Assembly (NCBI RefSeq): GCF_963583255.1
Contig: NC_084818.1
Span: forward strand, 10,046,222-10,110,221
DNA from: Pyrus communis
Taxonomy: Eukaryota; Streptophyta; Magnoliopsida; Rosales; Rosaceae
Length of the DNA: 64,000 nt
Reading direction: 5' to 3'
Shown here: positions 1 to 11,560 of the stretch, piece after piece
How the letters are laid out: each line of letters opens with the position of its first letter
Numbering within the stretch: the stretch's first letter is position 1
Notes under the pieces: model-generated
Told to the model about the DNA's origin: nothing
Database searches by the model: none
What the model saw: the letters and a program-made list of their open reading frames with translations, nothing else
Position numbers and translations under genes: made by a program

Positions 1-127
1 TTACTTTTCACATACACTTCTTAATTTTCAGCTATCAATCAAATAAATTAAAGAAAATCAAAGTACATACACAAATTAGTAGGGGATGTATGAGAGATCA
101 AAATTAGTATAAATATTATAATCATAT

Positions 128-285
128 GCTTTGTTGCTGAAAGAAGAGCATCAAGTACTGCTGGAAAAATAATCATAAATGGACATTGTGTCTAAATAGT
201 TGAAATTGAAAACTATGATTGGACACTTGTTCATTTGTGATTGGATTTCAACAGCACTTGATATTCTTTTTTTCAGCAACGAAGC
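128..285. ncRNA. Long imperfect hairpin, MIR-like or MITE
   Basis: A 158-base foldback. The outer arm GCTTTGTTGCTGAAAGAAG pairs with the complement of the sequence ending TTTCAGCAACGAAGC, and pairing continues through TCAAGTACTGCTGGAA against the ACAGCACTTGA arm. It then extends inward (AATCATAAATGGACA against TTCATTTGTGATT) to a small loop near 200-210. The mismatches are scattered, as in a plant miRNA precursor or an old MITE. The arms do not match a miRNA family I recognise. No clear target duplication flanks it. Confidence 0.4.
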
Positions 286-840
286 GTGGTTCTATATATT
301 ACGAAAAGACAGTATATATTATTCGAATCTTCATAATGTGTGATCTCAAACATTAGCAGGTGCCCTCACATTGATCATCTAACAGCATATGTATTAGTAG
401 TTCCGTACGAAGACTCATCAACGCAATAAAAGTAAATGAAAATTTAAAGAAAACAAGCTAGAACCTCTACGACGAGCGTGGTTCTTATGTCATGGGAACT
501 AGAATCAGATACTTATAAGATCTGATAGGCTAGTTTTACGTGTTTACAGTTGAATGTTTGTGTGTCGTTTTGCCCTTGAAATATTCTTTGACGGGACATG
601 GGGGAGTGGAGGGGAGAGGAGCTGCGGAGGGAATCGCTATTAGCTGCTTAATCATTATTTATTTAATGTAATTTTGAAGGTTAATGAGAACCGTTGCTTC
701 CAAAGCAACCACTAACTATTTACAAATTATTATTCTATAGCATAATGTGCCGTGGTGGAGTAGGATCCAATTTATGGTCTCTACGCTATAGCTTTATTTT
801 ATATAGCACCAAATGATTCTTATATATTATGCTAATTATT

Positions 841-1060
841 GGCTCGTTTGGAAAGTACTTTTAAAATTATTGAAAGTGTTTTTGGGTTTCAAAAACACTT
901 GAAGTACTTTCTACAAAAAACACTAGTTATGCGCTTTTTGCTCCTGCATTCCAAGTGCTTTTTCAGGATTCACTTGAATTTTTACTAAAAATTGGTTCCA
1001 AAAACACTCTCATAAAAAACAATTTTAGTAATTTTGAAAGTATTTCTAAACGATCTTTAT
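841..1060. mobile_element. MITE with inverted ends
   Basis: The left end GCTCGTTTGGAAAGTACTTT is matched in inverted form by the right end (GATCGTTTAGAAATACTTTC read on the minus strand). Both ends contain GTGTTTTTGG blocks. A target duplication could not be fixed. Confidence 0.55.
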
Positions 1061-1816
1061 ATGTTTGACTAATTTTTTATTAGGGTGGGGCCCTTAGGTT
1101 TAGTACGTTATTCATTTCCTCACATACCTAGATAAAAGTATAGTTTTTTTTTTTTTTTTTTTCCTCTCGATCTCTTCTAATTTTAAAAGCCCGAAATGAA
1201 GAAAAATTATACTATAATGTGATGAGGTGAAGAGACTCCAACAATATCATCAACCATACAAAACATAACCCTTAAAATCGAATGAAAAAAAAAAAAAAAA
1301 CATAGTTGTTGCCATTCTTCTAGTTTAATTGAGAGGCATTTAAATTTGATCAAAGATAAATGTTTTATTTCTTGGTTTTTATATGATTAAAGTGGCAAAT
1401 TGTTTAGTTTACCTTATTGTTTAGAGAACAATTAGATGATAAGGAGGGTATGTCTTAAGAACCAACTTTAAATTAAAGCAACAGAAGAGGATTTGATTCT
1501 TGCTTTGCATCTTTTTAAACATTAAGCAAGCATTTTGACTCATAATTTTCCTTCCTCCATCCCACTAATCCAAACAACAACAAAAAATTAAGGAAAAGTT
1601 TTAACTGTTCAAGCAGAACAGAGCCCAATAGGTAACAACTATTAATTAATTTTTTTATCCTAATTATTGGAGACTAGGAGACTATACTTTACAATATGAA
1701 TTTTCTTATAAAAAATTATAGTTAGGGTTAAAATAATGAAAATGACTCTTCCCACCTCTCAAGGGTTAAGATCTCCTCCATTACTTATATCTACTCCAAT
1801 AAAAATAGGTTTTTTA

Positions 1817-2124
1817 AGTAAAATGGAACTGGTCCTTAAGTTTGTTCACTATCAATCATTTTGGTCATTCCGTGGAAAATCTTTGTTAAATAAGGACTAA
1901 AATGACAAAAATACCCTTAATTTAATTAGCAATTGGCCAAAATGATTGGACAAAAAGTGAGGGTATTGTTGTCATTTTATCCTTATTTAACCTAGATTTT
2001 TTTCTGAATGACCACAATGATTGATGATAGAGAATTTTAGGGACCAATTCTGTCGATTTAAAATCCCATGAACCAAAATGAGGAATTACACCAATCTCAT
2101 AAATAATTTTGGCTAAAAAGCCAT
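1817..2124. repeat. Foldback MITE, family A copy 1
   Basis: Has the arms GGTCCTTAAGTTTGTTCAC and TTAGGGACCAATTC with a central CAAAAATACCCTTAATTT-type core and ends near GGCTAAAAAGCC. Shared with copies at about 19723-20065, 30995-31200 and 54355-54690. Confidence 0.55.
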
Positions 2125-2730
2125 AAAAATATAATATGTAAAGTGGGATTAACCCTAATCGAATAATATCCATCTGATTCCGATATGAAGATTCCATTTG
2201 GATTGGAGATTGGATCCCTCAAATTTTACAAACACAATTATAACATGGACGATCCATTGGTGACTAATTCAAATAAAGATGATTTCTTTTGTCGTTTTAA
2301 CCTGACCTAAGCATCTCCTTTGCTTTCATTTGACACAAGTTTTTTGTACAAAGAGTTGGTATCTTGGCAGAATCTTCTGAATTGTTCCCATTGCTTTATG
2401 TTAAAATTAAATAAATAATTAGTCTCTTCCTTTTGGGAGATCATGCTAAAAGTTATATGGCATGCTAAACTAGAGCCCTTTAGGTTAAGGGATGTGCCCT
2501 TGTAGCGAGGCATAAAATATTGAGAAGAAAAAATGATTGGTGGGACTGTGGGACAATTGATTTTGAATGCAAACCCCATGTGGAGACCATTTCAGTTTAT
2601 GTTTCTTGGCTGCCCTAAAGCCTCACACTCTTGGGGCATGGGTACCTTAGTCCTTTGCCCTTTTTTTCCCACCTAGGTTTTCGTATTATTTGATGTAGGT
2701 GTACCCTACATGAAATGATGAACTTAAAAG

Positions 2731-3165
2731 TAAATTTTAGGAATGATCGTTTAACTTTAACTCAATTGGAGCAATGGTCTCGTAACTAAAAATTCATTAC
2801 CATTAGCCCCTCAACTCATCAAAATGTGCAGCTATGATCCCTCAACTAAAAATCAATTACCATTGGTCAAATTTAATCCAACTAGAGAAACGGTCCCTCA
2901 ACTTTAACCCAATTGTAGCAATGGTCCTTCCAACATAACTCGTTTTGACAAAATTCTGACAAAGTTGACGAAAAGGATCATAGCTACACGTTTTGATGAG
3001 TTAAGGGACCCTAATTGTAACAATGATCATACCAACATAACTCATTTTGACAAAATTTTGACGAAGTTGATAAAAATGATCATAGCTACATATTTTGATG
3101 AGTTGAGGGACCAATGGTAATGGATTTTTAGTTGAGGGACCATTAGTACAATTTACTCTTTAACT
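2731..3165. repeat. Foldback MITE, family B copy 1
   Basis: The blocks CAATTGGAGCAATGGTC, TCAACTCATCAAAATGTG and GACAAAATTCTGACAAAGTT recur in direct and inverted order. The same arrangement is found at 56265-56705, where the ends are cleaner. Confidence 0.6.
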
Positions 3166-3531
3166 TAATTCATCAAATTGCCAAAGATAACCAACCCGGA
3201 TTGGTTCCATAGTTAGAAATGAATTTCATAGTCATATTTCACACGACATGTCCTGTATTCGATTTGTGGCTCTCGTAATCGCACGATGGTGGCCAGGAAG
3301 AAGCTGAAATGCCTCCGTAAGTCATCTTGGTCCCCGTAATAATGGAATATTGTAACTAAGTCACCAGCTTGTTCTTTTTTTCTTTAAAAAAAAAAAAAGA
3401 AAAGAAAAATCAAAGTGCCAAAGATGAAATTATAACCAGAATATCATATGAGGTTAGGATTCATGCTACATGTGAAAATAATCACTGGTAACTAAATTAC
3501 GGTGGACGGTGGAGTTAATTGTTTATGAATA

Positions 3532-3678
3532 GGGATGTGCTATCCACACAGCCTATTTTACTTCTCACACATCCCTTGATAATTTATGTCCGTTGATCTT
3601 CTTCAATTCATCCGATCCAACGGTTGAAAATTAAAAAGGTGTGTGAGAAGTAAAATGGGATGTGTGGATATCACACCC
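3532..3678. mobile_element. 147-bp MITE with 9-bp target duplication, family C
   Basis: Terminal inverted repeats GGGATGTGCTATCCACACA and (minus) GGGTGTGATATCCACACA, flanked on both sides by TTATGAATA (3523-3531 and 3679-3687). A 9-bp duplication fits the Mutator superfamily. Diverged relatives lie at about 5518-5672 and 38816-38963. Confidence 0.75.
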
Positions 3679-4869
3679 TTATGAATATATCTTTGTAATG
3701 CCTTTTGTCCAATAAATAAAATATAAATAAAAACGAATATGTGACACAATTTTTTTACATAATTTTTGGTACACATTTTTTCATGGCTCACTTCGTAACG
3801 TATTTCAACAATTCAAATCGTCTATCTTTGAGTTCTTATTTCAAAGATTATGTCTACCAAAAATAAACCAAATTTGAAATCATATACCGTTGGATTAAGA
3901 GTTTAGGATTTCTTTATAGAACCATATTCATTAATTTTCTTCATTACAAATGAATGTCTTAATGATTTTGGATTTGTCTAATTTTTTGTAAGGACGATCT
4001 ATGAATAATATCCTAAAACATAGACAGTTCGGATCGTCAAAATATATTAATGACTCGAACTCATAAAACATTTATCACAAATTGTGTAAAAACAATGGTG
4101 TTACAAATCCGGCTCAACTATAAATTAAGTCTCCTTAGAAATTATACACATACATGAGTGTTTCATGTCCTTGAAGATTGTAATACTTCTTCGTTGTGGA
4201 TCATCTTTCTTTAACAAAAAAGAAAAGGGATAATTTGGGTTCAAAGGTTGTTGCTTGTCTTGTATATTCTTTGTTACTTAAATTTATAAGCATTGAATAA
4301 ATAACAATAAAACCTAGATAACATATCTAAAAGAAACATGTCCTTTTAAATTTATTTTTAAGAGAACGACATATTTTTCTTTATGAAATGGGCAAATACA
4401 AGATTCAATTTCACACGAAATGAAGAACATGATCCCAGTAAGAGGGTACTTGCAAACGAAAATATGAAATTACAAATAATATCTTAGATGTTTAAAATAA
4501 TTGTAAGAAACAAAGGATTCATAACAACCAATGTATCTAGTGTTACAAGATAATGTGAGAGATAAAAAACGCCATGCTTTTATCTAGATTATGCAAGGAA
4601 GGACATCGCGGCTCCATATTGCCTTATGATCATAAAACATCATTTAATAGTAGATTCAACAAACTTAACCAGCTCACCTCTGATATTTTGGTGAACCACC
4701 ATACCGATAACACAACAACCCAACTCACTCTATAGCGCAACTAAAACTACTATGCTCTCTTACTACGAGACTAGACAACTTATACTGAGTTTCTTGTGTT
4801 ATTACAAACACAACACTTATATAATGCAATAAAAACAAAAAATAACACATAATATATATATATATATGA

Positions 4870-5012
4870 AAATGATTTGAAAATTTTGAATTTTAATGAT
4901 AAGAAAAAAATAAAGGGTAAAATGAATAGTACCAGAATTGATTTTTTAATGTAAAAATATGATTTTTTTTTTAAAGTATACAATACCGTGTATTTTTTGT
5001 TAAAACTTTTCA
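4870..5012 (-). repeat. MITE, family F copy 1
   Basis: Matches, in opposite orientation, the element at 39155-39312: AAAATGATTTGAAAATTTTG, GGTAAAATGAATAGTACCAG and TTTTTTGTTAAAACTTTT occur in the same order. A shorter relative lies at about 27590-27680. Confidence 0.5.
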
Positions 5013-5267
5013 TGTATACTTGATACCTTTGCGCGATAACTCACATCGAAGCAGATCGGATCTTCAATATTCACATATTATATGAATAAGATATTATTTT
5101 CTTCATATCTGATCATGTCAGTGGCCGTACAAATTATGTTTCACTTTTGACCAATTTTGAAACTCTGTGAGCCGTTGGATCAGTTTCTTAGGTCAAGATC
5201 TATGAGATCCATTGGACCTCGTAGTACGCTTTCTCTGCCCATTCTACCTTTTTCTATGGAACACAGA

Positions 5268-5455
5268 TCCTCTCCGGATCTGTGCAATGAGGGCTCAGGA
5301 TCAATGAATTCGGATTATTGAAATTTAATCTAACGGTTACAAATAAAGGATCATTTTAAAAGTTATAATAATTATAACTGTTGGATTAAATTTCAATGGT
5401 CTAAATTCATTAATCCCCTGACTCCGGTTGCACAAATCCAGAGATGATCTGTATT
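5268..5455. repeat. Foldback MITE, family D copy 1
   Basis: Arms built on GATCCTCTCCGGATCTG and TTGAAATTTAATCTAACGG fold onto their inverted partners around a short AT-rich loop. Same design at about 9497-9662, 21265-21460 and 26368-26545. Confidence 0.55.
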
Positions 5456-5517
5456 CTTTTATATGTACCTTATGGTAAGAAAGCTCGTTTCATTTTGTCG
5501 AAAGGTGGGCCTTTGTA

Positions 5518-5672
5518 AAAGGGAAGTGCTATCTACACGTTTTTTTTTTATTTCTTACATACTTTTGTTAAATTTTGTTCATTGATATTTTTCAATTTAA
5601 TCGATCAAACACTCAGATTTTGAAAGGAGTTTGTGAAAGTTAAAAATGAGCACGTGGATAACACCACTCTTG
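5518..5672. repeat. MITE, family C copy 2 (diverged)
   Basis: AAGTGCTATCTACACG at the left and CACGTGGATAACACCACT at the right correspond to the ends of the element at 3532-3678. Confidence 0.5.
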
Positions 5673-5988
5673 TAGAAATTGCAGTTAAATACAATGAGTT
5701 ATCTAAACGAATTTAAATTTAATGTTGGGTAAATTACATTTTACTCCCTCAGATTTGAAGTCGATTGCAACCTCATACAATATCTTTAAAACATTTCAAT
5801 TTCGTACATTTAATTATCATTTTATTTCAATTTCATACATCTGTTAGAAAATCCAAATCCATTAAGTGATGACGTGGCAAATATGAAATTCACATTTGTG
5901 CTAACGTGGTTGCCAAATGCCATGTGGCAAAAAAAATTAATTTTTTATGCATTTAAAAGATAATAATTTATCCTATTAAAAAAAAAAA

Positions 5989-6951
5989 GATAAATTACAC
6001 ACAACTACCTCAACTATTGAGTCATTAACAGTTTCATACATCGTCTTTAAAAAGTTTCAATGTCATACCTTATCTTCGAATTTGTTGCAATGTCATACCT
6101 TCCGTCAGTTGTCTGTTAATTCCTCCGTTAAAATGCTGACATGGCTTGAGGCGGGACCCATTTTCTATTAAAAAAATTAATTAAATATTAAAAAACTATA
6201 TTTATAATAAAAATAAAAAAATAGAAAAAAAACCAAAAATCCCAAACCCAGATCCCCTTTCCCCCGAAACCCCCCGTTCACTTCCCCCTTAAACCATCTT
6301 CCCCGTCGGTCCCCCTCCCCCACCTCCGCCGCAACCCCCTCCCCTCACCCCTTTTCTTCATCCCGAGCCTCCCAACCACCTCTCTCTTCTCCACTCTCTT
6401 CACCTTCCCTCCCTTTGAAAACTTAGAAAAAAAAAAAAGAAAAAAAAATCAACCAGTTATGCTGGTCCGACTTCAACGGGAAGGATGAGGTGGGCCGACT
6501 TTGACGGGAAGGAAAGGTTTGGTGGGGTGCGACAATATGGACAATATGGGTTTAGATTTGTTTTTGTTTGTTTGTTTGTTTTTTTTTTTTTTTTTTGAAT
6601 GGGAGGGGAGGTGAAGAAAGTGGAGGAGAGGGAGGTGGTTGGGAGGCGAAATAGGGAAAAGAGGGGTGGGGGTGGGGTTCTGGCCTTGGAATGAAGATTT
6701 TGGGGAGCCGAGGGGGGGGGAGGATCTGGATTTTAGATTTTTGGATTTTTTTTAAATAATTAAATTTTTAATAGAAAATGGGTCCCTCCTCAAGCCACGT
6801 CAGCATTTTAACGAAGGAATTAACAGACAACTGACGGGATGTATGAAATTGCAACAAATTCGAAGATAAGGTATGAGTTTGAAACTTTTTAAAGACGAGG
6901 TATGAAACTATTAATGAACCAATAATTAAGGTAGTTCTGTGTAATTTACCC
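5989..6951. mobile_element. 963-bp foldback element nested in 5727-7904
   Basis: Inverted repeats of about 190 bases, starting GATAAATTACACACAACTAC at the left and GGGTAAATTACACAGAACTA at the right (minus strand) and including AATTCGAAGATAAGGTATGA and GACGTGGCTTGAGG. The element is bordered by runs of A on both sides, which fits a duplication at an A-rich target. Inside, a polypyrimidine block (6240-6415) faces a polypurine block (6596-6715), extending the foldback. Its ends resemble those of the enclosing element, so both are probably the same lineage. Confidence 0.75.
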
Positions 6952-7072
6952 AAAAAAAAAAAATTCCTAAAACCCATCTTCCTCGACCCATTTCTCCTTC
7001 TCCTTCCCCCCCTTCTCTCTCCCCAAAAACCTACTCCTCCCTCTTTCACCTCCCTGACCCACCTTCTCCCTC

Positions 7073-7666
7073 TCATTCACTCTCCACCTCCACCTTCTCC
7101 TTAAAACCCAGCTCGTTGAACGACTCGGCCCATGGAAACTCCACCGAGGCTCGAACCCTAACCATATCCGAAGATATGTGGATTACGACACTGTGACTCC
7201 GAAGATAAACACAGTCACCAGTCCCACCACGCGCATTGTTCGATGCATGAGCTTTGCCATGCTTTGGCGCATTGCTGAGACAAGTCAGGCCCAGGGCCAG
7301 ATCTCTGACTAAGACCTCGGCATTGGTCCTCTTTTTGGAGTCGGAAGAAGCATAACGCTCAAAATCGGAAAGAGATTTGAGAGCTTGGCAGAGGTTCTTC
7401 GGCGATGGAAATTCTTCATCCTTCCTGTCGCCGAGAATGTGAGGAACGAAGGTGAGAAATGAGAGATTGTTGCATGCCATGACGACCCATTCCACTCGAA
7501 AACTATTGAAGTGGTGGATGCGTTTCGGAGAACTCGAGGAACTAGCTGGACGATGGTGATGCAGTGGTGGATGACGGCGGCAGTGGGCTTCGGCTGGGCC
7601 TTCTAGGCTCAGAAGTGGTGGCGGGAGGTAAGGTAAAGAGAGAGGAAGAAAAGGGTGATTGCCCAA
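7073..7666 (-). pseudogene. Unrecognised reading frame inside the long-TIR element
   Basis: A 197-codon open frame (ATG at 7666) with a proline/histidine-rich start (LPLSLPYLPPPLLS) and a more protein-like middle (MACNNLSFLTFVPHILGDRK, then FPSPKNLCQALKSLSDFERY). I do not recognise a family. GC is well above that of the TIRs, which suggests captured host sequence. It may equally be a chance frame; nothing shows that it is expressed. Confidence 0.3.
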
Positions 7667-8242
7667 ATCCCCTTTTCATTTTTTTTTTAATTATAATATA
7701 AAATGATTTTTTTATTAAATAATTCCTTTTTTATTATACTACATTTGCCACGTCATCACTTAACAATTAACTTAATGAATTTTTTAACGGATGTATGAAA
7801 TTGAAAAGAAAATATAACTAAATGTATGAAATTGAAATGTTTTAAAGATATTGTATGAGGTTGTAATTGACCCCATACTTGAGGGGGTAAAATGTAATTT
7901 ACCCTTTAATGTTTGTTGACACAAGAAATAAATGTTATATACAAATGTTGCCCAAATTGAAAGTAGAAGATAAATTAGTCATGAAGGAAACTTATTTCTT
8001 TTCATTGACGTTATCTAAACCAATTCAATATTGGGCATCGAACGATGCCTATATGTATACATGCTATGCAATCAAGTTTGTCAATGGTTAAAGATGTCCT
8101 AAGTTCAATTCATTTACTCAACAATAAATATCAAATAAAAATCATATGACCTCCAATATAATTAATTTAACAACTTCGTCCACGACTAATAGAAATCTAG
8201 TCTACTAAATATGTTATTTGTACCATTTTCATTTTAGTAGCG

Positions 8243-8611
8243 AAGAAGTTGAGTTTCCACTATAAAACCAATGGCCAATGGGCTATCTGGGGAGTAACCC
8301 AATCTCTTATAAGCCCTTGGAAGGTTCATCCTTTCGCCAATGTGAGACTCTTTTACTTTCACATTCTCACACGCCCTCTCACGTATGGTGAATTTTCAAG
8401 CCAAAGATGTGGACAACACGAATTGGGTGACATGGAGCACGTGTAGCCGTTGGACTTCACACGTGGGCCAACCTACTCTGATATCATAACGAAAGTTGAG
8501 GTTCCACCCTAAAACCAATTGGCTATATAGGGAGTAGCCAAATCTCTTATAAGCCATTCTAAAGTTTATCCTTTCACCAATGTGAGACTCTTTTACCTTC
8601 ACATTCTCACA
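8243..8611 (-). mobile_element. TRIM retrotransposon, copy 1
   Basis: Two direct repeats of about 120 bases (8243-8371 and 8491-8611) share AGTTGAGTTTCCAC / AGTTGAGGTTCCAC, AATCTCTTATAAGCC and CCAATGTGAGACTCTTTTAC. Between them is about 120 bases with TATCAGAGTAGG on the minus strand next to the right repeat, which is a methionine-tRNA type primer-binding site. There is no coding capacity. A degraded copy lies at 55320-55535. Confidence 0.6.
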
Positions 8612-9134
8612 AATAGTACTTTTATTTGTGAGGTTGATGTACATTTTTGTTTTGTTTCCTAATAGCTTAAATGTTTAGAGTCTAATGATTCTCTAACACA
8701 ATCTTTAACTTGATATGCATTGTTGTGTTGGTCTCCAACAGTTAAGTTTTGATTTTGGTCTAATTATAATCTAACAATTTTAGTTAAAGATAAATAAACA
8801 ATAATTAGCTACTATCATCATATTTTGAGATATTGGGATATTTCTTTCTTATGAGGTCCAATGTGTGTTGTTTCCACCATCAACAAAAATGCCTTGGAAC
8901 ATCACACTCACACAACCTTTTCATTGAAACAAGAGGAGGATAAGCCATCACACATAGATGGCAAAAGATTGGTCAAATTAGTTCCAGTCACCACTAAAGT
9001 AGATTAACAAAAAAAGAAAAAAAAACACTAAAATGGAGTGGCTTCTTCTTATAGGACATCGATCAATTGCCTTTGGACCACAATTAAATGATGATGGTAA
9101 GTTATTTGCATTTTATGGGGGACCACTAGCCATA

Positions 9135-9350
9135 TTCTTTGCCAACCGGATCATCTCCGGATTTTTTTGTGTGAGGATGATGGAGATCTGTAAATCATGT
9201 TTGTTCATTGTATATTGTGCAGTCAATTTTTGTCGGATACTGTTTTTATTTAATTTTAAATAAAAATATTTAAAATAATTTCTGACTGTAAGATGTACAA
9301 TAAACCAATATAATTTATAGATCTCTGAGATTCTAGTAAAGAGAATCATG
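9135..9350. repeat. Foldback MITE, family E copy 1
   Basis: The arms AGATCTGTAAATCATG...ATTGTATATTG and TGTACAATAAACC...TTATAGATCTCTGA are inverted partners around a TTTTATTTAATTTTAAATAA centre. The same centre and arms occur at about 54085-54297. Confidence 0.5.
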
Positions 9351-9496
9351 AGAGAATCGTCTTCCTATTCTTTGGACCATATGGTGGGGTTCACCCAATG
9401 ACATGGCATTCATAATTTTCTGGGGGTCCAATATTTAGATTGGAGAAGGCTTGCTGGTAAGAAACATCAGACAATTAATGAATGGGTAAATTGCTA

Positions 9497-9662
9497 GATC
9501 TCTTCTACCAAGATCATCGGATCAAGTGATTCGAGTTTTTGAAATTTCATCCAACGATCCACTTGTTTTGATTCTTTAAAAGCTATAATAATTTTTGACC
9601 GTTGGATGAAATTTTAAAGATCCGAATCATTTGATCTAGTGACATTGGTGGAAGAGATTCGA
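9497..9662. repeat. Foldback MITE, family D copy 2
   Basis: TTTTTGAAATTTCATCCAACG and its inverted partner CGTTGGATGAAATTTTAAAG flank the centre; the outer arms carry GATCATCGGATCAAGTGATT. Confidence 0.55.
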
Positions 9663-10455
9663 AGAGGATCTCTTGCCGGTAAATAGTAGCTAAAATATAA
9701 GTTTTTGTATAATATAATTTACCCTTGACAAAGTTTGAAATAAACAAAAGATTAGAAGAAGAAAAAGTGTGTTTAGTGGATGTCAGTTAGGCAGCCCAGC
9801 AGAATTCATAGCATTAGTGATGACTGATTTAATATTACGTGCACTTTTTGTTAGACAATGCTTAGGGTTAACATCATTGTATACTAGAATATGGGTACAC
9901 GAGAAAATTTTTTATTTTTGTTTTTGAAATAGAAAGAGAGAGGAAGAGAGTGATAGAGAATGTGGGGTGGGAAGTTTTTATTTTTTTATTTTTTTAATTA
10001 GAGATATGTTAGGATTACATGTAAGTGAGGTTTTGAAAAGAAAAAAAAAAAACTGAATTTGGTTGAGTGAAATTTTATTTCTACCATATATTTCTTATTC
10101 ATGTTCTGTTTTAATTAGAGTGTTAAACTGGTAATTTCATAATGTTTTGGTTGACAATAAGTGTTTTATTAATTAGTATATATTACTACGTAAATGATTA
10201 TTGGGATGTACTTAGTTGATTTCTTTCTTTGGGGATGAACACTTTCTCCTACTTGCAAATAACGTGTCGTCTTCGAAATTATTTTATAACTAGAACCATT
10301 CAATCTCTTAATCTTTATTTGAAGATCATTCCTACAAAAAAAATATTTGAATTTCAGATTGTTTAGTAATCCAAATGTATCAAATAAATCAACAGTTCAT
10401 CATAAATATGTTACTTGGTACCTATACCGTTGGTTTGTTTTGATACATTTAAATG

Positions 10456-10644
10456 GAATTGGATCCACTACGAACCTTAATGTCTGGAGCCTAGGGATTA
10501 GATCATCTAGACCGCTAATTGGTGTGTAAAAGAAATAAGAGCCGTTGGTTTTGTGTTAATGGGGACTCTTGGATTGAATTTGTACGGTCTAGATGAATTG
10601 ATCCCTAGGCTCCAGGTACTAATATTTGGAACGGATCCAATTCC
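10456..10644. mobile_element. 189-bp foldback MITE with 9-10 bp target duplication
   Basis: Perfect terminal GAATTGGATCC / GGATCCAATTC with further inverted blocks TGGAGCCTAGGGATTAGATC and TGATCCCTAGGCTCCA. It is flanked by CATTTAAATG on both sides (10446-10455 and 10645-10654). The duplication size suggests a Mutator-type origin. Confidence 0.65.
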
Positions 10645-11149
10645 CATTTAAATGATTAAACAATTGCCGATTCAAATGATTTTTTATAAGGACAATTTTC
10701 ATATGAAGATAAAGACACATTATTTACAAATAAAAAGAAGGGGTGTTTTGATATAGGCACCTCGTTTTTTAATTTTTTTTTGACTAAAAATACAATCCTT
10801 TTGAAAATTTAATCAAACATTTTCCTAAAATTTTGGTTATTAATTTCAGTTTTTCACATAAGTTCAATTTTGTTTAGAATTTTAGTTTTTCACAACTTTT
10901 CCTGGACATTTCGTATTTTTTCTTTCTTTCTTTTCTTTTCCTCTTATCCCTATATTTATGCATTTATTATCCATCTCTATGCATTTTTTTTATTGTTTGT
11001 TATAATTTTACTTTTTTTTTTGTGAATATAGTACAATATTTATATAAAAAAAAATTGTCAAATTTTATTATTTAAAAGACCCCGCACATAATAAAGATTT
11101 GTTTGATTATATAGCTACGTCTAGTTACCTATAATATGGACACATTCAA

Positions 11150-11560
11150 TTTTATAATGGATTTGATTTTTTGTATTTCTCGGTATATTTGGAATGTAAA
11201 TGTACCAAAAGAGTTATCTGATAGAGACATTTGGTTTTGTGGTACATTTGTGATTTTTTGTTCATTTGGTCTTTTGGTACATTTGGAATCTAAACGTACC
11301 AAAATGGTTACCTGACAATGGGCACATTTGGTTTTATGGTACATTTGAAATTTTGATACATTTGGTTTCTCTGTACATTTGAAATCGAAATGTACCAAAA
11401 GGGTTACATAACAATGGGTATATTTGGTTTTATGGTACATTTGAATTTTTGGTACATTTGGTTTTATGGTACATTTGAATTTTTGGTATATTTGGTTTCT
11501 CGGTACATTTAAAATCTAAACGTACCAAAAGTAATTACTTTTGTTCTCAAATGTACCATA
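11150..11560. repeat. Diverged tandem array with a 94-96 base period
   Basis: GTACCAAAA recurs at 11202, 11296, 11392 and 11522, spaced 94, 96 and 130 bases, with TTTTATGGTACATTTG and GTTACATAACAATGGG between. Within each unit an ATTTGG-based subrepeat of 17-20 bases is also visible. Inverted sequences TAGTTACCTATAATAT (about 11122) and ATATTATAGGTAATTAG (about 11756) bracket the array, so it may lie inside a TIR element. Confidence 0.55.

Larger units (their letters stand above)
5727..7904. mobile_element. 2.18-kb long-TIR element (Mutator-like, Pack-MULE candidate)
   Basis: Flanked by a perfect 9-bp duplication TTTAATGTT (5718-5726 and 7905-7913). The left end GGGTAAATTACATTTTACTC and the right end read on the minus strand (GGGTAAATTACATTTTACCC) start inverted repeats of about 160 bases that include CCTCATACAATATCTTTAAA and GTGATGACGTGGCAAAT. 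Long TIRs with a 9-bp duplication are the Mutator signature. No transposase is present. The interior holds a second nested foldback (5989-6951) and a GC-richer segment with a 197-codon minus-strand frame, as in elements that capture host DNA. Confidence 0.8.

Noticed and set aside
6768..7076. 102-codon Arg/Gly-rich frame
   Set aside because: It is a translation of the purine-rich arm and TIR of the nested foldback.
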